DNA of 64,000 nucleotides from Sclerurus mexicanus (Eukaryota > Chordata > Aves > Passeriformes > Furnariidae), in the NCBI GenBank assembly GCA_013396755.1, contig VWZF01002437.1, positions 2,714,363-2,778,362 of the forward strand, given 5' to 3'. A model generated the notes under the pieces. The model was not told the origin of the DNA. It saw only the letters and a list, made by a program, of their open reading frames with translations, and searched no databases. Of this stretch, positions 50,021-63,489 are shown piece by piece (the first letter of the stretch is position 1; every line of letters starts with the position of its first letter). Both the position numbers and the translations under genes were made by a program.

Positions 50021-53000
50021 ATGTGCATGGGTTGCTACTCCTACCAGAGTAATACTACTCATATCTAGTTTTTCTGCATCTATACACTAAATTTGTCATC
50101 TAGATCCTCATAATCTTGCATCCTGATTAATTCAAAACTGCTGCTTTCAGGCCATCTGTTATACATATTCTGCCCCCCTCTGCCCCCCCTGCCCCAATTC
50201 AGTATATACAAGATACAGTGGTTATGATATTCCCTGACCACAATTCTGACGTTACTGCATTTTTGTGTCTCATCACACTATTGCTTATCTGCCCCCACAG
50301 CACATCGGATTTGCTTGCCCATTTGTCAGATTCTGCCAGTGGGATCTGCCTGTGCTGGCAGATCTGCATGGCAAATCATACGCCGTGACCAGTCCTTCTG
50401 AACTGGTGCATAAATGCCTTCCAGCCTTCCACATTCTTCCGCACAGAGTTCAATTACTGTGATTTTTTGAAGAAGCTGCCAGATGATGCGTAACTAGAAG
50501 GGTCATGGTGCTTGTCAGTCTCTTTCTTTAAAATTATTATATATTCTGCATATTCCCTAATCTTCTAATCTGGTATATCAGGAATTACTTACCTTCAAAT
50601 TAAATAATTACAGCGGTTTTTCAAAGTGTATAAGTTCCCACAGATACTATGGGACATGCTTGGTGAAGAGTCTAGATAACAACAATAAAAAAAAAGGCAA
50701 AGGATTTTAATTAATCTAAGTTGTGTTTTAGTCCAGTGTGCTTTAGGTGTTTTGATGATTGCATTTTTGGAGAGGAGTGTAGGATGTTGTGTTCTGTACA
50801 GATATGTAAATCTGCAAAATAAAGTCCACCACAAAAGTTTGATTCACAGACTTGTACATAGGCACCTGGTAATGCTATTTGAGATGTCCTTGCTTCTTCC
50901 ACACCCCCCATGGCCTCTGTCCAGGCACTATAGAAAAAGAACTAATCATGCACTACATTTGGCAGCTATCAGAGGATGTCTGAGATCCTCCAGGATGCCA
51001 GAAAAGATATGGAGCACATTTACATACAGGCAACTAAAATGAAGCCCCTAGTCCCTAGTTTGTATGCAACTTGTCAAATAATACAATAAAAAAAGAAATA
51101 ATTCTACAAAATACACTGAAACTATTAAAAGGATATTGTAAGAAATCCAGAAGAACAACAACAACAAAAATCAAAATCAGATATTCAGTTTCAAATGTTG
51201 GGTGTCTCAAGTACTTGGCACACTGTAGTGGAAAGGGCTTCCAGTGTTGGCGAGTGCCAGTCCCTGCCATCATTGGCACAACAACCTATAATCCTCTCCA
51301 AACCTACAAGTTTTGTCCTTGAGCACTTATTACCTACTGCTCTTTCAACTAACAGACAAACATGATAATCAGTTATAACCCATAGATATATGTGATACAC
51401 ACATGGGTTATATTTCCTTGGAAAGATCTAAATTTGGATTGTTTCTCACAGTCTTTCCATTCTTTTAGGGTGTGTTTATGCCATGATTTTAAAGAATCAA
51501 GCTGAAAATCAAGCTGCAAGTTATAGTCTCCAACTATCTGATTACAATGTTGTTAGAGAAAATGGAAGCACTTACTAGACAATAACTCTCTATTTTTCAT
51601 GTCTTTAGGATAAAAACTACAAATAATGACATCTTTTGTACTGCCTATGTCCATTTTGGACTAACAATCAGCTGTCTAAAACCTGACTTTTGGTTACTGT
51701 TATTCCATAGAAAAAGAGAAGAAATAGAGAACTGATACACCAACACAGAAAAATAGAATCCTCATTTTCAAAGTGGACTGACAACAGCTTCAATAAAGAT
51801 TAGCAGTGCAACTAATCAATTAGCTTTTTACTGGACTTTGCATAATGGGAAGTAGAAACGTTTGTGACTGGACCTCAAACTACAAAGTCAACAGAACTCA
51901 AACCCACTGACTGGAACTGAGATGTGGATTTGATTCTCTTCTCAAAGGAACAGAGCAGTGCTAACTTCCTATATTTTTGTTAATTTTTTGCATGAAACTC
52001 TTCACTGAAAAGTTCAAAATAAGCTAAAGGAGGAGGAATACAAACTTAGTGTTTAAAAAAAAAGAATGTATTGATGAACGTGTTCATCAAAATTATAGAA
52101 AGCCTTGTCTATCAGACAACTACGAGGTGCTAGACCATAAATAACAGTGTAGTTCTGTGAATATAACCACTGGCAAAATCTTAAATAATACTGTCTACAT
52201 CGGTCAAAATATTTGCATATTGAACTCACCAAAATTCCCCCAAATGCATTCACATAATCAGTATTCAAGACAATATATTAATTACAGATTGAACCTGACA
52301 GCTATGACCAGCTTCATAAAAGCATTCTGACATGAAGCTTAACCCCTCATTGTTTTTATAGTAAAGGAATATTTTCTGGATTTAGATCACTTGTTATAAC
52401 AGGCTATAAATTTTTTAATTTTTTTTAAAATATTATTCCCATATTCTCTCCTTTCTTAGTAGATTATTTGAAAATATCTGATGGTGTTCACTTTCTTGGT
52501 GTATGTTGCTTCTGGCACAATACGCACAATGTGGTTATAGCCTTCTATCTTCTTTATCCAAAAGACGTGAGTGAAAGTGCAAGATGTTAGTCTGTGGCAA
52601 TCATATCCACTGCATAACTGAATTTAGATTTCAGACCTGCCAAATATTTCACACTGTTTGCAGGGCTCACACAGTTGGCTCATGCCTGGCATTCTCTTGC
52701 AGCTGGGGATCCTACACACACATGTATTCAGCATTTACACAGATCCTTTGATTTGGTACATGAGATCATGGAGCAGGAATGAAGCTGTCGCAAGCCCATC
52801 CCATCTTAATGAAGCCTTCTGCTCACAGAGGTCCTGCTAGGGGATATGCTCTCTGGAAGCAGCCCAGTTTCCCAGCTGCATGTTAGCCCATCACTCAGTG
52901 CTCCCTCTGTCCCCTGGCCTTGCATGACATTCTCACAGGTACTGAAATAAATGGGACCTGAAAGCACCGATATCTGATACCATACAATGCAGTATAACCT

Positions 53001-55985
53001 GCAGTTTATTATGAAGCAGACAGTGCAATAAATCCCTCTGTATTATATTTAGTAATGGTATCATTTGTGTCATTCAGGAAAGTGATCTGGATAGTTTCGT
53101 AAAACCCCACGGCTTTGAATAAATCACTTCCAGAATGAAGTATTTGACTGATGAGACACTAACTGTCCTACAGCGAGAAAATTATTCAGGCTGGGAAGAT
53201 GACAGGTTCAGAGCACAAAAAACAATAAGCCATAGAGAGGCTGGAAAGAACAACATGTACAAAAGACCAAAGGGCAATTGTCACTATCCCTGAGTAATGA
53301 CCATAACAACAGGTGCTAAAACATACAATACAACTATATAGTGCGAGCCAATTTCTAAACTGGCAGAAAGCTCAATAGCCAAGTGAAACCCTTTATAAGC
53401 AAGAGAGTCTCATTAGCACAATGAAAGGGACAAATAAAAATGACTAGGTTTTGTTTGCAATACCCCTTACAGTCGCCTGCAAAGTGAAAGAGCTTTCTGT
53501 TTTCTATTTCCATTTGATCTCCCTATGCTATATCTAATATAATAGTTGTCAAGTGGAAAATAAGTAGAATCTGTAGTTAAAATTGTCTGTAGCCTTGAAA
53601 TTGTTATAATTTTTTCTCAGCTTTCTTTCCAATGAGATCTGTTTCATAAGTACAATATATAACTCTTCCAATTTTTCCTCATGAGGATGTTTATCCTTTC
53701 TTATCTAGCCTGCCTATCATATTATAATTTACAGAAATCTGAAATATGCTGTTCTGATAAACCTGTCAGAATAATAAGAGAAATACATATAGTTAATCAT
53801 TGTGATAGGGTTTCCATATTATTCTGAGAAAGATAGAACTGATTGTTACGAATAACAATAAATGTAATTTATATGAATATATAAACTCTTACCAGTGGTT
53901 TCAATTTTCTAGTAATCTTGAAATTTTATCAGATACTAATTGCTAATAAGCATGATTCATTATGGCTTACTGTGCACAGATTTACTGTTCATGACAGTGA
54001 AGTAAGACAACAGGAACAGGCATGGAGCATTCCTGAAAATGAAAAAAAAAAAAAGCTCTAGCTATCTATAGGTCTGCCAAATATAAAGTAATACTTGTTC
54101 TAAAGAATGTCAGTATGTCTGTGTTGGTTTTCAGTAACTATGTCACTCTGAGCCTTTTTTTCAGTATAGCATGCAGCCGGGCTGAGGTAGCTAGAGATAA
54201 GAATTGGCATCAAGCTGTCATTTGGGGAAATGTTGCATCTAGATTATTTAGGTCCAGTCAGGGAGACCTGAAGGGAGATTTATCTTCTCATATGTAATTG
54301 CTGATGACTTCAACATTGAATTCACGAATTCTGAGAACAGAGAGCATAAACCCCAGAGAATGACTTTTTTGTTTGAAAGGCACATCAGCTGTAATCCTAA
54401 GCATATGTCCCTGCCTCCTGCACAAATATAGGAAAATCCAATAGAATAAGCAATACCACTCTTTGATTTATTTCTCTGAGTGTTCATGCTTCAGCTTTGT
54501 GACCAAGCAATCCATTTCAGACTTCTCTGTGCACCTCACATCTCTTTTCATTTTGCTGTTTTTCACTGCAGCTCTTCTTGCTGCTACTGCCTCCAGAGTA
54601 GGCAGTAGCACACACAAATAGATCTAGGCATGAACATTTAATAGTAAAAGCCTTTGAAAATTATAGAACTAATATTGAAAAAAAATTTCTTTTGGTCTAG
54701 TTGATAGCTTGCAGCCCCAAACCAAACAGAATCATTAAATGGTTCAATGGACTAAGATCAAAGACAGACACCTGTGAGCAAAATCCTCTATTATCCTTTC
54801 ACTGTCAAAAGTAATTGTTGCTAATTGAACAAGTTTGTTTAGTTGTAATATAGCTCAAGAGACCATATCCTGAGCTGCTGGAAATAGATCTGGTTCTGCT
54901 GAAGTCAGCTCCACTAATCTATAGCAACTGACGACTTGACACAAGGAAATGGTTAACCCATTGCTTAACTGCATGGGCTGCGTGACCAGCTATTACAACA
55001 AAAATACAAGTCTCAAAACTTTGGCTGAAAAAGAAAATTACCACATCCATATTTGCCTAATTTTATGTGAGAAGCTATTAAATACACACTTTGCTATCAG
55101 TAGACTAGAAGACATCCAGTAGAATTTGATGAAGGCCAAATTTAAAATATGCTGGAAGGTCTGCAACCTGACTCCAGCCATCATTTTCTAAATGCTTTTA
55201 AAATCTGATTTCCCTTTGCAAGAAAGAAAGCGTCTTTCCTTCCTGCTCTGGTTTAAGACACCATCACAATCAACCAGCTAGCAACAAAAAGCAGTGCTAG
55301 CATATGGATTTAAATGTTTAGAAAGTAAATAATAACAAATCCAGCACATCTTCAAATCAGGCATCTTTACAAAGAGAGCTCAGAAAAAAAAAAAGTGTAA
55401 GTCTACTGCCACATTTAATTCCTGGCAATTTCATCCCAAGTGAATGGAATAAAACCGAAACCCAAGCAATTACCAAAATTACTTCCTGTAAGGGCAAATT
55501 AGATAGAGCTGTAAGATATAGGTCTGCTACACACATCACACGAGCCTCATTTTCAACACTAAAATTATATACAAGCAATGCTTTCTGACGTAGCAGTGCA
55601 CATTAAAAATAAAATAATGTAGTTTAGAGAGGGATTAAAAATAATTGCAATAATAAATGCAAATATTTTTCTTTCAGAATCAGTACTGGCTCGTTCATTC
55701 AGCTACGTTAGAGGAGCCTACAACTAACTCCTGTAAAACCCCCAACTTATCCTGTTTATCTGGTGCTTCATAGGGCTTGCAGCAGATCACAGCTACCATG
55801 GAAAGCCAGCGCAACACTGAAACTGCCATGCAGATCATCAGGTAAATCCCAGCATTTAGAAGACTATATTATCAAGGCTGAGGCTGATGCTGTCTGTAGA
55901 GAGATCAGTCCAACTACACAGATGTATCACAAACAGAACAGCATGCTGCATCATGGCTGTCAAGCGTGGCCAAATTTCACTCAGT
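50021..55985. other. AT-rich non-coding stretch
   Basis: No gene or known transposon recognised. A C-rich tract lies at 50171-50195, and a near-perfect palindrome TGATGAAC-GT-GTTCATCA at 52073-52090. Poly-A-like runs are scattered. Open frames near 50.7-51.4 kb overlap on both strands and show no domain features. Confidence 0.55.
50171..50195. repeat. C-rich tract (G-rich on minus strand)
   Basis: Three C runs of 6, 7 and 4 separated by TCTG and TG. The complementary strand has G runs that could form a quadruplex. It is an isolated feature in AT-rich DNA. Confidence 0.7.
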
Positions 55986-56962
55986 CCCCTTGCTCCTTTC
56001 AGATAGTTGTAGAGAGAGATAAGGTCTCCCCTGAGGCTCTTTTTCTCCAGGCTAAACAACCCCAGCTCTCTCAGCTGCTCCTCACATGAGCTCCAGACAC
56101 TTCACTAGCTTTGTTGCCCTTCTCTGGACACGCTCCAGCACCCCAATGACCTTCCTGAATTGGACACAGTACTCAAGGTGTGGTCTCACCAGTGCCAAGG
56201 ACCAGGGAAGAATCACTTCCCTACTCCTGCTGGCCACACTGTTGCTGACACAGGCTGGGATGCCATTGGCCTTCTTGGCCACCTGTGCACACGCTGGCTC
56301 ATGTTCAGCTGCTGTGGACCAGCACCCCCAGGTCCTTTTCTGCTGGGCAGCTTCCCAGCCACTCTGCCCTCAGCCTGTAGAGCTGCCTGGGGTTGTTGTG
56401 GGCAAAGTGTAGAACCTTGGCCTTGTTGAACCTCATGCTTTTAGTCTTAGCCAATTAATCCAGCCTGTCCAGGTCCCTCTGCAGAGCCCTCCTACTCTCC
56501 AGCAAATCAACATTCCCACACAACCTGGTGTTGTCTGTGAATTTGATAATGGTATACTCAAATCCCTCAACCAGATTGTCAGTAAAGATGTTAAACAAGA
56601 CTGACCCCAACACTGATCCCTGGGGAACACCATTAGTGACTGGTCACCAACAGGATACAGCACCAATCACCACCACTCTCTGGGCCCAGCCATCAGCCAG
56701 TCCTTACCCCAGCAGACAGCCTACGCATCTAAGCCATGGGCTGCCAGCTTTTCCAGGAGTATGCTATGGGAGACGGTGTCAAAGGCTTTGCTGAAGTACA
56801 GATAGACTACATCCACAGCCTTCCCCTCAATCGCCAGGCAGGTCACCTGGTCATAAAAGGAGATCAAGTTGGTCAGGCAGGACCTGCCCTTCCTAAACCC
56901 GTGCTGGCTGGGTTTGATCCCTTGGTTGTCCTGATACTGTACTGTGTGCCACAACAAATTTT
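55986..56962 (-). mobile_element. CR1 LINE ORF2 fragment lacking its 3' end
   Basis: On the minus strand the copy runs from the reverse transcriptase region (56962) to the end of ORF2 near 56082 and into the first part of the 3' region. It stops at about 55986 within the segment CTACAACTATCTGAAAGGAG. The last ~300 bases and terminal 8-base repeats of a normal CR1 are missing, which is unusual because CR1 copies are normally truncated at the 5' end. A later deletion or rearrangement is likely. Reading frames shift at least twice between the RT motif (56721-56996) and the C-terminal part (56082-56282). Confidence 0.88.
56082..56282 (-). pseudogene. CR1 ORF2 C-terminal remnant
   Basis: The 66-codon frame contains RPHLEYCVQF followed shortly by VLERVQRRATKL, the conserved end of the CR1 ORF2 protein. 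Between them about ten residues of the normal sequence (the segment beginning WAP) are deleted. It is separated from the RT remnant by frameshifts. Confidence 0.8.
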
Positions 56963-56996
56963 CTGCAAAAGTTGATCTATTAAGAGGATGTGTCAT
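56721..56996 (-). pseudogene. CR1 reverse transcriptase remnant with lost catalytic Asp
   Basis: A 91-codon open stretch. Residues 30-49 (SQHGFRKGRSCLTNLISFYD) are the conserved CR1 block before motif A, and residues 61-73 (VDVVYLYFSKAFD) are motif A. The position that in active RTs holds the metal-binding Asp (VYLDFSKAFD) is Tyr67, a single G-to-T type change that would abolish catalysis. The frame ends after HGLDA. The first ~20 residues lie outside clear CR1 similarity. Confidence 0.82.
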
Positions 56997-59900
56997 GACA
57001 ATAAACTATCTTAAATGATCACCAAAACACAGAGACATACAGTTAGTGAGTAACTTTCCAGATTCTGCTCTGTGCTACAGGAAAAGAATGCTGCACAACA
57101 CTAGCCTCCCAAGAACATGAGTCCTTGGAACTGGTACCTCATTAGCTTAAACCAGGGGCCCAGGAATGCTTCTCAGCACCCTGGTTTAATTGTGCTCAGT
57201 TTCATGTCTTGTGTCAGGAACTAAAACTCATGAAGTCTCCAGCTTGCACCCTGCCCGTTCTCATCCCTGCTTTGGTTTCTGCAAGACAGGTCTCAATCTG
57301 AATGGTGAAAAGAACAAGATCCTGAAGTACCACAAAGACAGCCCTTGTTCCATCTATATACGGTCATTTGTGTGTGTCGCTAATTACAAGGAAGGTAACA
57401 AAACACAATTATATATTCTAAAAGCTTTTTCCAATACCATTACCCTCTATGGAAACCATACCCTCAGGTCTGGACTTTTCAAACTCTTTGAAAAGTTTCT
57501 GCTGTGCTCTATAAATGAACAAAGTAAGGCAACTGAACTGAAATCATTGCTGCTCTGGACAACAGTGATTTTGCAAAACCACACAACATTTAGCCCTATT
57601 TGGATTTAAGCATAGCAAAAGGTGCATTAGTATGTACTCAGAAATCAGGAATGGGCAAGTACAAACCCCACAATTCTTCTAGAGTCAAAGGGAGTGCAAG
57701 ATCCAACAACCCCTATCTGCACACAGGAAAAGCAGAAGACAAAAGAGGGCTGTATTGCAGAAAATGTCAGTTAGCATCTTATTCAGCATCCTAAACACAA
57801 TTCTGAAACAATTCTATGCAGAAACCCCACCAAAAGCTCCTGAATGCATTCTGACAAACATCTACAATGACTGGGGTGATGACCAATTTCTTTAAACATC
57901 TGGAAATAGGTAACATTTTGGTAGACTGACAATACGCCAAGGTAATTTTCAACACAAATAATGCCAAAACAAGAATTGGATAGTAATTAAGCTAGAAAAT
58001 GTGTGAAATTCAAAACAATTTCAAGTATAATCAAGACCCTCTTTCATTTCCATGCAGTTTCAAGGTCAGTGACCTAAAGCACAGCTTATCTTGTTTTTTT
58101 GTGCTCTTCCATTTTGTTGAGCATTTATAGGAGCAAAAACATAAGAAGAGCTTGGCTGATTCAAGATATGAATTACACTATTCTAACCATAAGGCCTGGC
58201 ACTGCAACCAGGCTTCAGAGACTGCAGTGCTGGCTCCTTTCAAGTTACCCATGGGCTCACTAAGCAGTTGGCCAGCAAGATGCTGGATTCTTATATCTGA
58301 TGTGACTCTGGCAAAAGCACTCCAAAACAAGCATTCCTTTAAAAATTAGTAGGGTAAGGTAACAAATAGATGGTCTGAATTTTACAAAAATTCCACTAAA
58401 TCACTGTGATGAGGAAAGGGAAGAAAACAGCTTGAAGATACCTAGGTATCCCTAAATATATGTATCTGACTTCAAAATCTCCTAGCGTCATTGTCAGGTA
58501 ATTTTTTTTTATTACTCATGTGCGTAACTTCAAGCTTTCAAATGTCTGTTTCTTTTCTGATTTCCAAATTTTAAAAAATCCCTAAATAGAGGATTTCTTC
58601 TCTCTCAGCTGCAGACATATTTTGCCTCAAGTTTTAAAAAGTTACACAGGAAGAAAAAGGAAAGTGTAACTTAATTCTGTACTCTGTACTGTTTTCACAG
58701 TTGGGAAAGTTATGTAAATTACAGAGTAGATTAATGAAGAGGAACTGAAGAAAAGTGAAAAAATTGCTCAATTTAACCTATGAACCAGAAAGAAACGGAG
58801 AAAATGAAAGCGACCAAAACCTTAAATTCTGAGAATTTTAAATCTGTAATTAAAAGAGCAAAGACTTCGATAAAGAAAAATTTCCATTTTGAATACTACA
58901 GTATAGAGTCGACTTAAAAATATTCATTAAACTGTCCTCTATATTTTGTGACTCTGGCCTTCAAATCCCAGATAAGAACAGCGTTGTCATTCCTTATTGA
59001 AATACAGCCTTTGGCAAGGCTTCAGAGGATCCGTGCTGTTACAAGAATGGAAACAATACAGCACAATTTGTCCTGAGGACGCTACAGAATGTTTCATCTT
59101 TAAAGAATGAAGTTGTAAATCGAAATTTGGGCAAGAAAAGTCTTGGGGTTTTTTAAACACAGTCTGTGAATTCCTTCTTCAGCACAGGAGATTATGGCCT
59201 CAGAGAACACCCGATATCAAACAGTCTGTCCAGGATGGCACTTAACAGTATCCCAGAGAACTTATGCAGCTTAGCCTTTAAATCCATGTCTTGGGAAAAC
59301 AAGCAATATTTTAAAATTTATTTGCGAAGATACTGTGAAAATATTTAGGCAGAATTACCTGATCTGTGATAGATGTAAGGTCAAAAATGCAAAATTTTCA
59401 ATTCCTTCTCTTCCTTCAGTCATTCCTTATAGTTATCCATTAACATCTCTGATAACATCTACAGTTTTCAAGTACCACTTCAGATAAAAAACACAATTGT
59501 GTATGTTCATTTATGTCAAGTGACGGTGATCACTCCTAACCTCTTTCTTAAAAACAAAAAATACGATAGTCATGGTGACTTGAAACACAGTCTCATTTTC
59601 TTGGGATATATATGCCCTAAGAAACACATGTGCCACCTATTGATTTGCCAGATACCACCCAAGCATGGCCTTCCTGATTTTGTAATGTTTATATGCTCCA
59701 GCAACAATTTTTGAGAACCTTAATGAACTTCATCTCAAAACACTGTGTATGATGAGGACTTCAGAAGTGCCCAGTTTCACAGGAAGAAATTCAGCTACAG
59801 CATTTGATCGTTCCTGTCAAACAAACCAAACTGATTTCATTTCATGCAGTTTATTCAGAATTATACAGGAAGTTCTATGGGCTCGACTCCTGGCTTAAAC

Positions 59901-61077
59901 CTTTCAGTGCTGAACCACCTGTCCTCTTCTGCGAGTCTCTGAAGCTACTAAGTACATAAGCAGACATGCACTGATATGACATACCACTGCCTGCAGTGAG
60001 AGATCTAGCTACGGGCGCTGGCTGCAAGTCATCAGTTTCTAAATGATAGTGCTATGTAATTTGTTCTTGCAAATTATGATTAATACATTTGCTAAACATA
60101 ACCAATTAAATACAGCTACATTGGGGTGACTTTTTTCAATACTCCCACACCGTACACTTGGTTCAGGCAGGGTGCCTGTGAAAAATGAAGACTTACAAAT
60201 CTCACTTGCAAGTCAAAAGAAGGAAAGGCTTGTCCTTTGTTTTCATTTCCTTTTTTTCCCCCCTGGAGAAAGAGGTCCATTTACATCGATATTGGGTATT
60301 TTAATGTGTGAAGTAACACAGCAAACTGAAATGCCAAGATGTTATGCTGTAAATTCATCACTCCCTAAGCCAGCTGCTTCTTGTCAGAAAAAGAAAGTTC
60401 CTTTTAAGTGTCTTTTGAGACTGATATAAAACAAGTTATATGACAAGACTGTTTGTACTGTATGTCATCAGGTATTTCTTAAAGCATAAATTATGACTGA
60501 TTTTTTTTTAATGGAAAAAAGAATTATTTCAGACAAGCAATTCAGCAAATAGTAATTCTACCTCTGATATTTCAGGAAATGAGAAATGACTCCCCCAGTG
60601 GTACTTCCAGTAAAAGTAGAAAGATAATTTCAAACACCTCAACATGCAAATTTCCAACACTTAAATTCAACAAATACTTTGAGTTGGCAGTAGCTTATGC
60701 ATTTAGATCCCTTTTGAAATTAAATATTTAAAATGTTGTTCCCCAATATTCTTTCAAATATGTTTCTAATCCATACTTAATTTACTTTTGCAGAAACCTT
60801 AATTTAATAAAATTGATAGGATATTTCACCCTGTTTCTTCATAGGACATCTGACAAATTCTACAGTGGGTCTATCAAAAGCTAAGTCATGACATTTCATT
60901 AAAAGCTGTAGTTAATAAAGTCCTTGTAGATAATAAAGTCCTTATTCACTTTATTAGGTTTCTTTTTTTTCTAGAAAGCTCTTTAATTTTATAATCTCCT
61001 ATCTTTAATACAACTTGTATTATTCTGGTGTGTGTATTGTTTAATGTTAGAATAAATTATATTTCAATAAAATATAG
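56963..61077. other. AT-rich non-coding stretch
   Basis: No gene, RNA or repeat recognised. The 139-codon plus frame at 57190-57609 shows no signal peptide, domain or splice context and is treated as chance. Confidence 0.55.
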
Positions 61078-61190
61078 ACTTCAAGAAGCATTTGGAAAAT
61101 GTCCTCAGGTACATGCTGTGATTCTTGGGTGATCCCTTCAATTATCCTTGTGGGTCCCTTCCAACTCAGAATATTCTGTGATTCTGTGAT
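61078..61190 (+). mobile_element. CR1 LINE 3'-end fragment (short)
   Basis: The order is TCAAGAAGCATTTGGAAAAT, GTCCTCAGGTACATG, TGTGATTCTTGGGTG, ATTATCCTTGTGGGTCCC, TTCCAACTCAGAATATTCTG and two ATTCTGTG units. A stretch of about 25 bases between the TTCTTGGG and ATCCTTGTGGG blocks is deleted. The tail is the same subtype as in the SINE at 20.5 kb, so the parent CR1 of that SINE is represented in the window. Confidence 0.9.
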
Positions 61191-62145
61191 TTCTGTAATT
61201 TGTGACTATTTGTCAGTTGTGTATTTTTACAACATTTTATAACTGTTCTCCTCATTAGTCCTCTTCCTTTGCTTCCTTACTGGTATGTTATTTAATGACA
61301 CCCTCAGAATATTTTCACAAATTAAAAAATGTTTTGCTTTATATATTTGTGTAATTTTGCCAAAACACAAGTAAAAAGGCTGCAATTATATGACTGTCAT
61401 ACAGTGCTTGATTGCCTCTTCTCATGGCAAACACAGACAAAAATAAAGACAGAAAGTCTTTATTCTGTCTATGCAGAATTTATTTCCGTGGAATGATGAG
61501 CACATTTATTTAGACTATGGAGGAGGAGGTAGGTGTTCACAAGGTGCTCATGGTCCTTAAATTCCAGACACATAACTGAATAGAAACTAACACTGGCCTG
61601 AGGAACACAGAAGGAACACAGACTCATCAGTCATGGAGTCAAAATGCAACAAAAGAACACACCTGGAGATGCTTCTGGATCCTGAAGGTTAGACACATAA
61701 AAGTGGCGCAAGTAACAGAGCTGGGGATGAAACAGCATGCTTGACTTGCTCCTGGTCATCTGCTGTTTTCTGTCTTCCTTTCTGTCTGTTTCACAAAACA
61801 GATGCATACTCTTCACAAAACTTGTGAGAAGGTGCTGGCTATGAGTTTGAGACTACCTTGTGCATTTCCTATCTGCACCTGAGGCTTTAGTCTTCAAGGA
61901 CAACTGAGTCCATTGTTCCATGAGTGTATTGAAACACAGGGAGATCATGCCAAATTACCAAAATTACCAAATTACCATGCCCCTCTTCTTTCACATGGAC
62001 TCTGCATCATTGTATGTGACCATATGAAATAAAGAAAATAACTAACCAACTAATGTTTGGCCAGAATTATATTTGAAACAGCCATAAGAACTACCATTAT
62101 TGAAGACAATAAAAAGAAAAGTTTTCCCAGTCATGGAAATCTTTG
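61191..62145. other. AT-rich non-coding spacer
   Basis: No gene or repeat recognised. The 9-base word AAATCTTTG at 62137-62145 reappears at 62697-62705 on the far side of the LTR. Confidence 0.55.
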
Positions 62146-62696
62146 GGTTCGGGATGAGCAGACCCCAAGCAACAACTAATCACTGTTAGGCTGCTTGCTC
62201 ACTATAAGCCCACACCTACAGCAGGATGGGGGAAATCATTAGAAAAACAGGAGTGAGAAAACAACAAGTGGCTCAAGATAAAGACTGCTTAATATATGAA
62301 GGAAGAAAAAGTTTAGAAAAACCCCAAGTGATGCAAAGGCAACCACTTGGCACCTCCCACCAGCAGACCAGTGTCTAGCCCGTTCCCAAGCAACAGCTAC
62401 CTTGGGAATATCACACACTAGCTTTATTGCTGAGCCTGATGTTATACAGCATAAGATACCCTGTTGGTCATTCGGGGTCAGTTCTCCCACCTGTGTCCCC
62501 TTGCCAGCCTGCTGCCCACCCCCAGGTCCACTGTCTGGCAGGACAGAATAAGAAACAGCCTTGACATTGTGCAAGCACTGCTTAGCAATAGTATTATCAA
62601 CACTATTTTGGTCACAGATCTACAACATGGCAACACACAAGCTGCTAGGAAGAAAACTACCTACAGCCCACCCAGACCCAGCACAGACTTAAAACC
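62146..62696 (-). mobile_element. Endogenous retrovirus solo LTR (second avian family)
   Basis: On the plus strand the segment follows the complement of an abundant avian LTR in order: CCCCAAGCAACAACTAATCA, CTGCTTGCTCACT, GGATGGGGGA, GTGATGCAAAGGCAA, CCACCAGCAGACCA, CTGAGCCTGATGTTATACAG, GGTCATTCGGGGTCAG, TGTGTCCCCTTGCCAG, GTGCAAGCACTGCTTAGCA, TATTATCAACACTATTTTGG and GCTGCTAGGAAGAAAA. The sense strand is therefore minus. The TATATAAA box expected in the middle is degenerate here (CAGCAATAAAGC, complement near 62420-62433). No coding retroviral sequence or partner LTR is seen. The 9-base repeat AAATCTTTG at both sides is longer than the 4-6 bp usual for retroviral target sites. Confidence 0.75.
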
Positions 62697-63480
62697 AAAT
62701 CTTTGCCTTTATTATATACATTCATCTCGTACATTTATTGCACCTGCCCAGTACTGTGGTGCCTGACTCTAGAGAAATAAAAGAAGTTTGGGAAGCAGGT
62801 GACTTGCCTGTACCAATTTTTTTTCTTTCCTTCCCTGCCAGTGTGAGCCTCTACTAACCACTGTACACCCGAGAAATCCATTGGCCAGACTTTATGGAGT
62901 GTCAGTCAGTAACAAAGTCCAGTGTGATTTCTTCTGTGGATATACGAGTCAGTATAAATGGTTCTTGACTTGTCAGCACAGTTGCTTTCCAGAGGTGATT
63001 ATAAATCTCCATACATTTTCTATAGGAGTGGTGATGTTAAAAGTGGGATGAGACATCTTCACATGTGGCTTGTCTATGTCTGCAAAAGACCCATCAGCTC
63101 TTCTGTTACGATGGTACACATTTGTCATAGTGTGAGGCCAGGACCCGTTTGTGCTATGATCTCAACACATTGATATGGCTTATAAAAAGAGAACTAAATT
63201 TATACTTGCAGCACAATGTTGGTGGCAATCTGGGAAGACAGCAATGAGATTTGTGATTCAAAGCAATCACAGGCAAGAGATGATAGCAGCTGTAATGTCT
63301 TTACCTGTTACTACCTGACTCTGAGGTCCCAAAATGATTATATTTGCCTGTTTTCTGTCACTTCTGCAGTTACTAATAGCAATTAAGCCGCATTTGCAAG
63401 TAGAAAATGTTTTTTTGATTTCAGAATTCAGCTCAGGATTCCTTCCAAAACAGCCCTGGCGGGCAGAAGAGGATACCAGA
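62697..63480. other. AT-rich non-coding spacer before right CpG island
   Basis: No gene or repeat recognised. CpG content rises after about 63.5 kb. Confidence 0.55.
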
Positions 63481-63489
63481 ATGGATTAT

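Noticed and set aside
57190..57609. 139-codon plus-strand frame
   Set aside because: No domain, signal peptide or splice context; probably chance.
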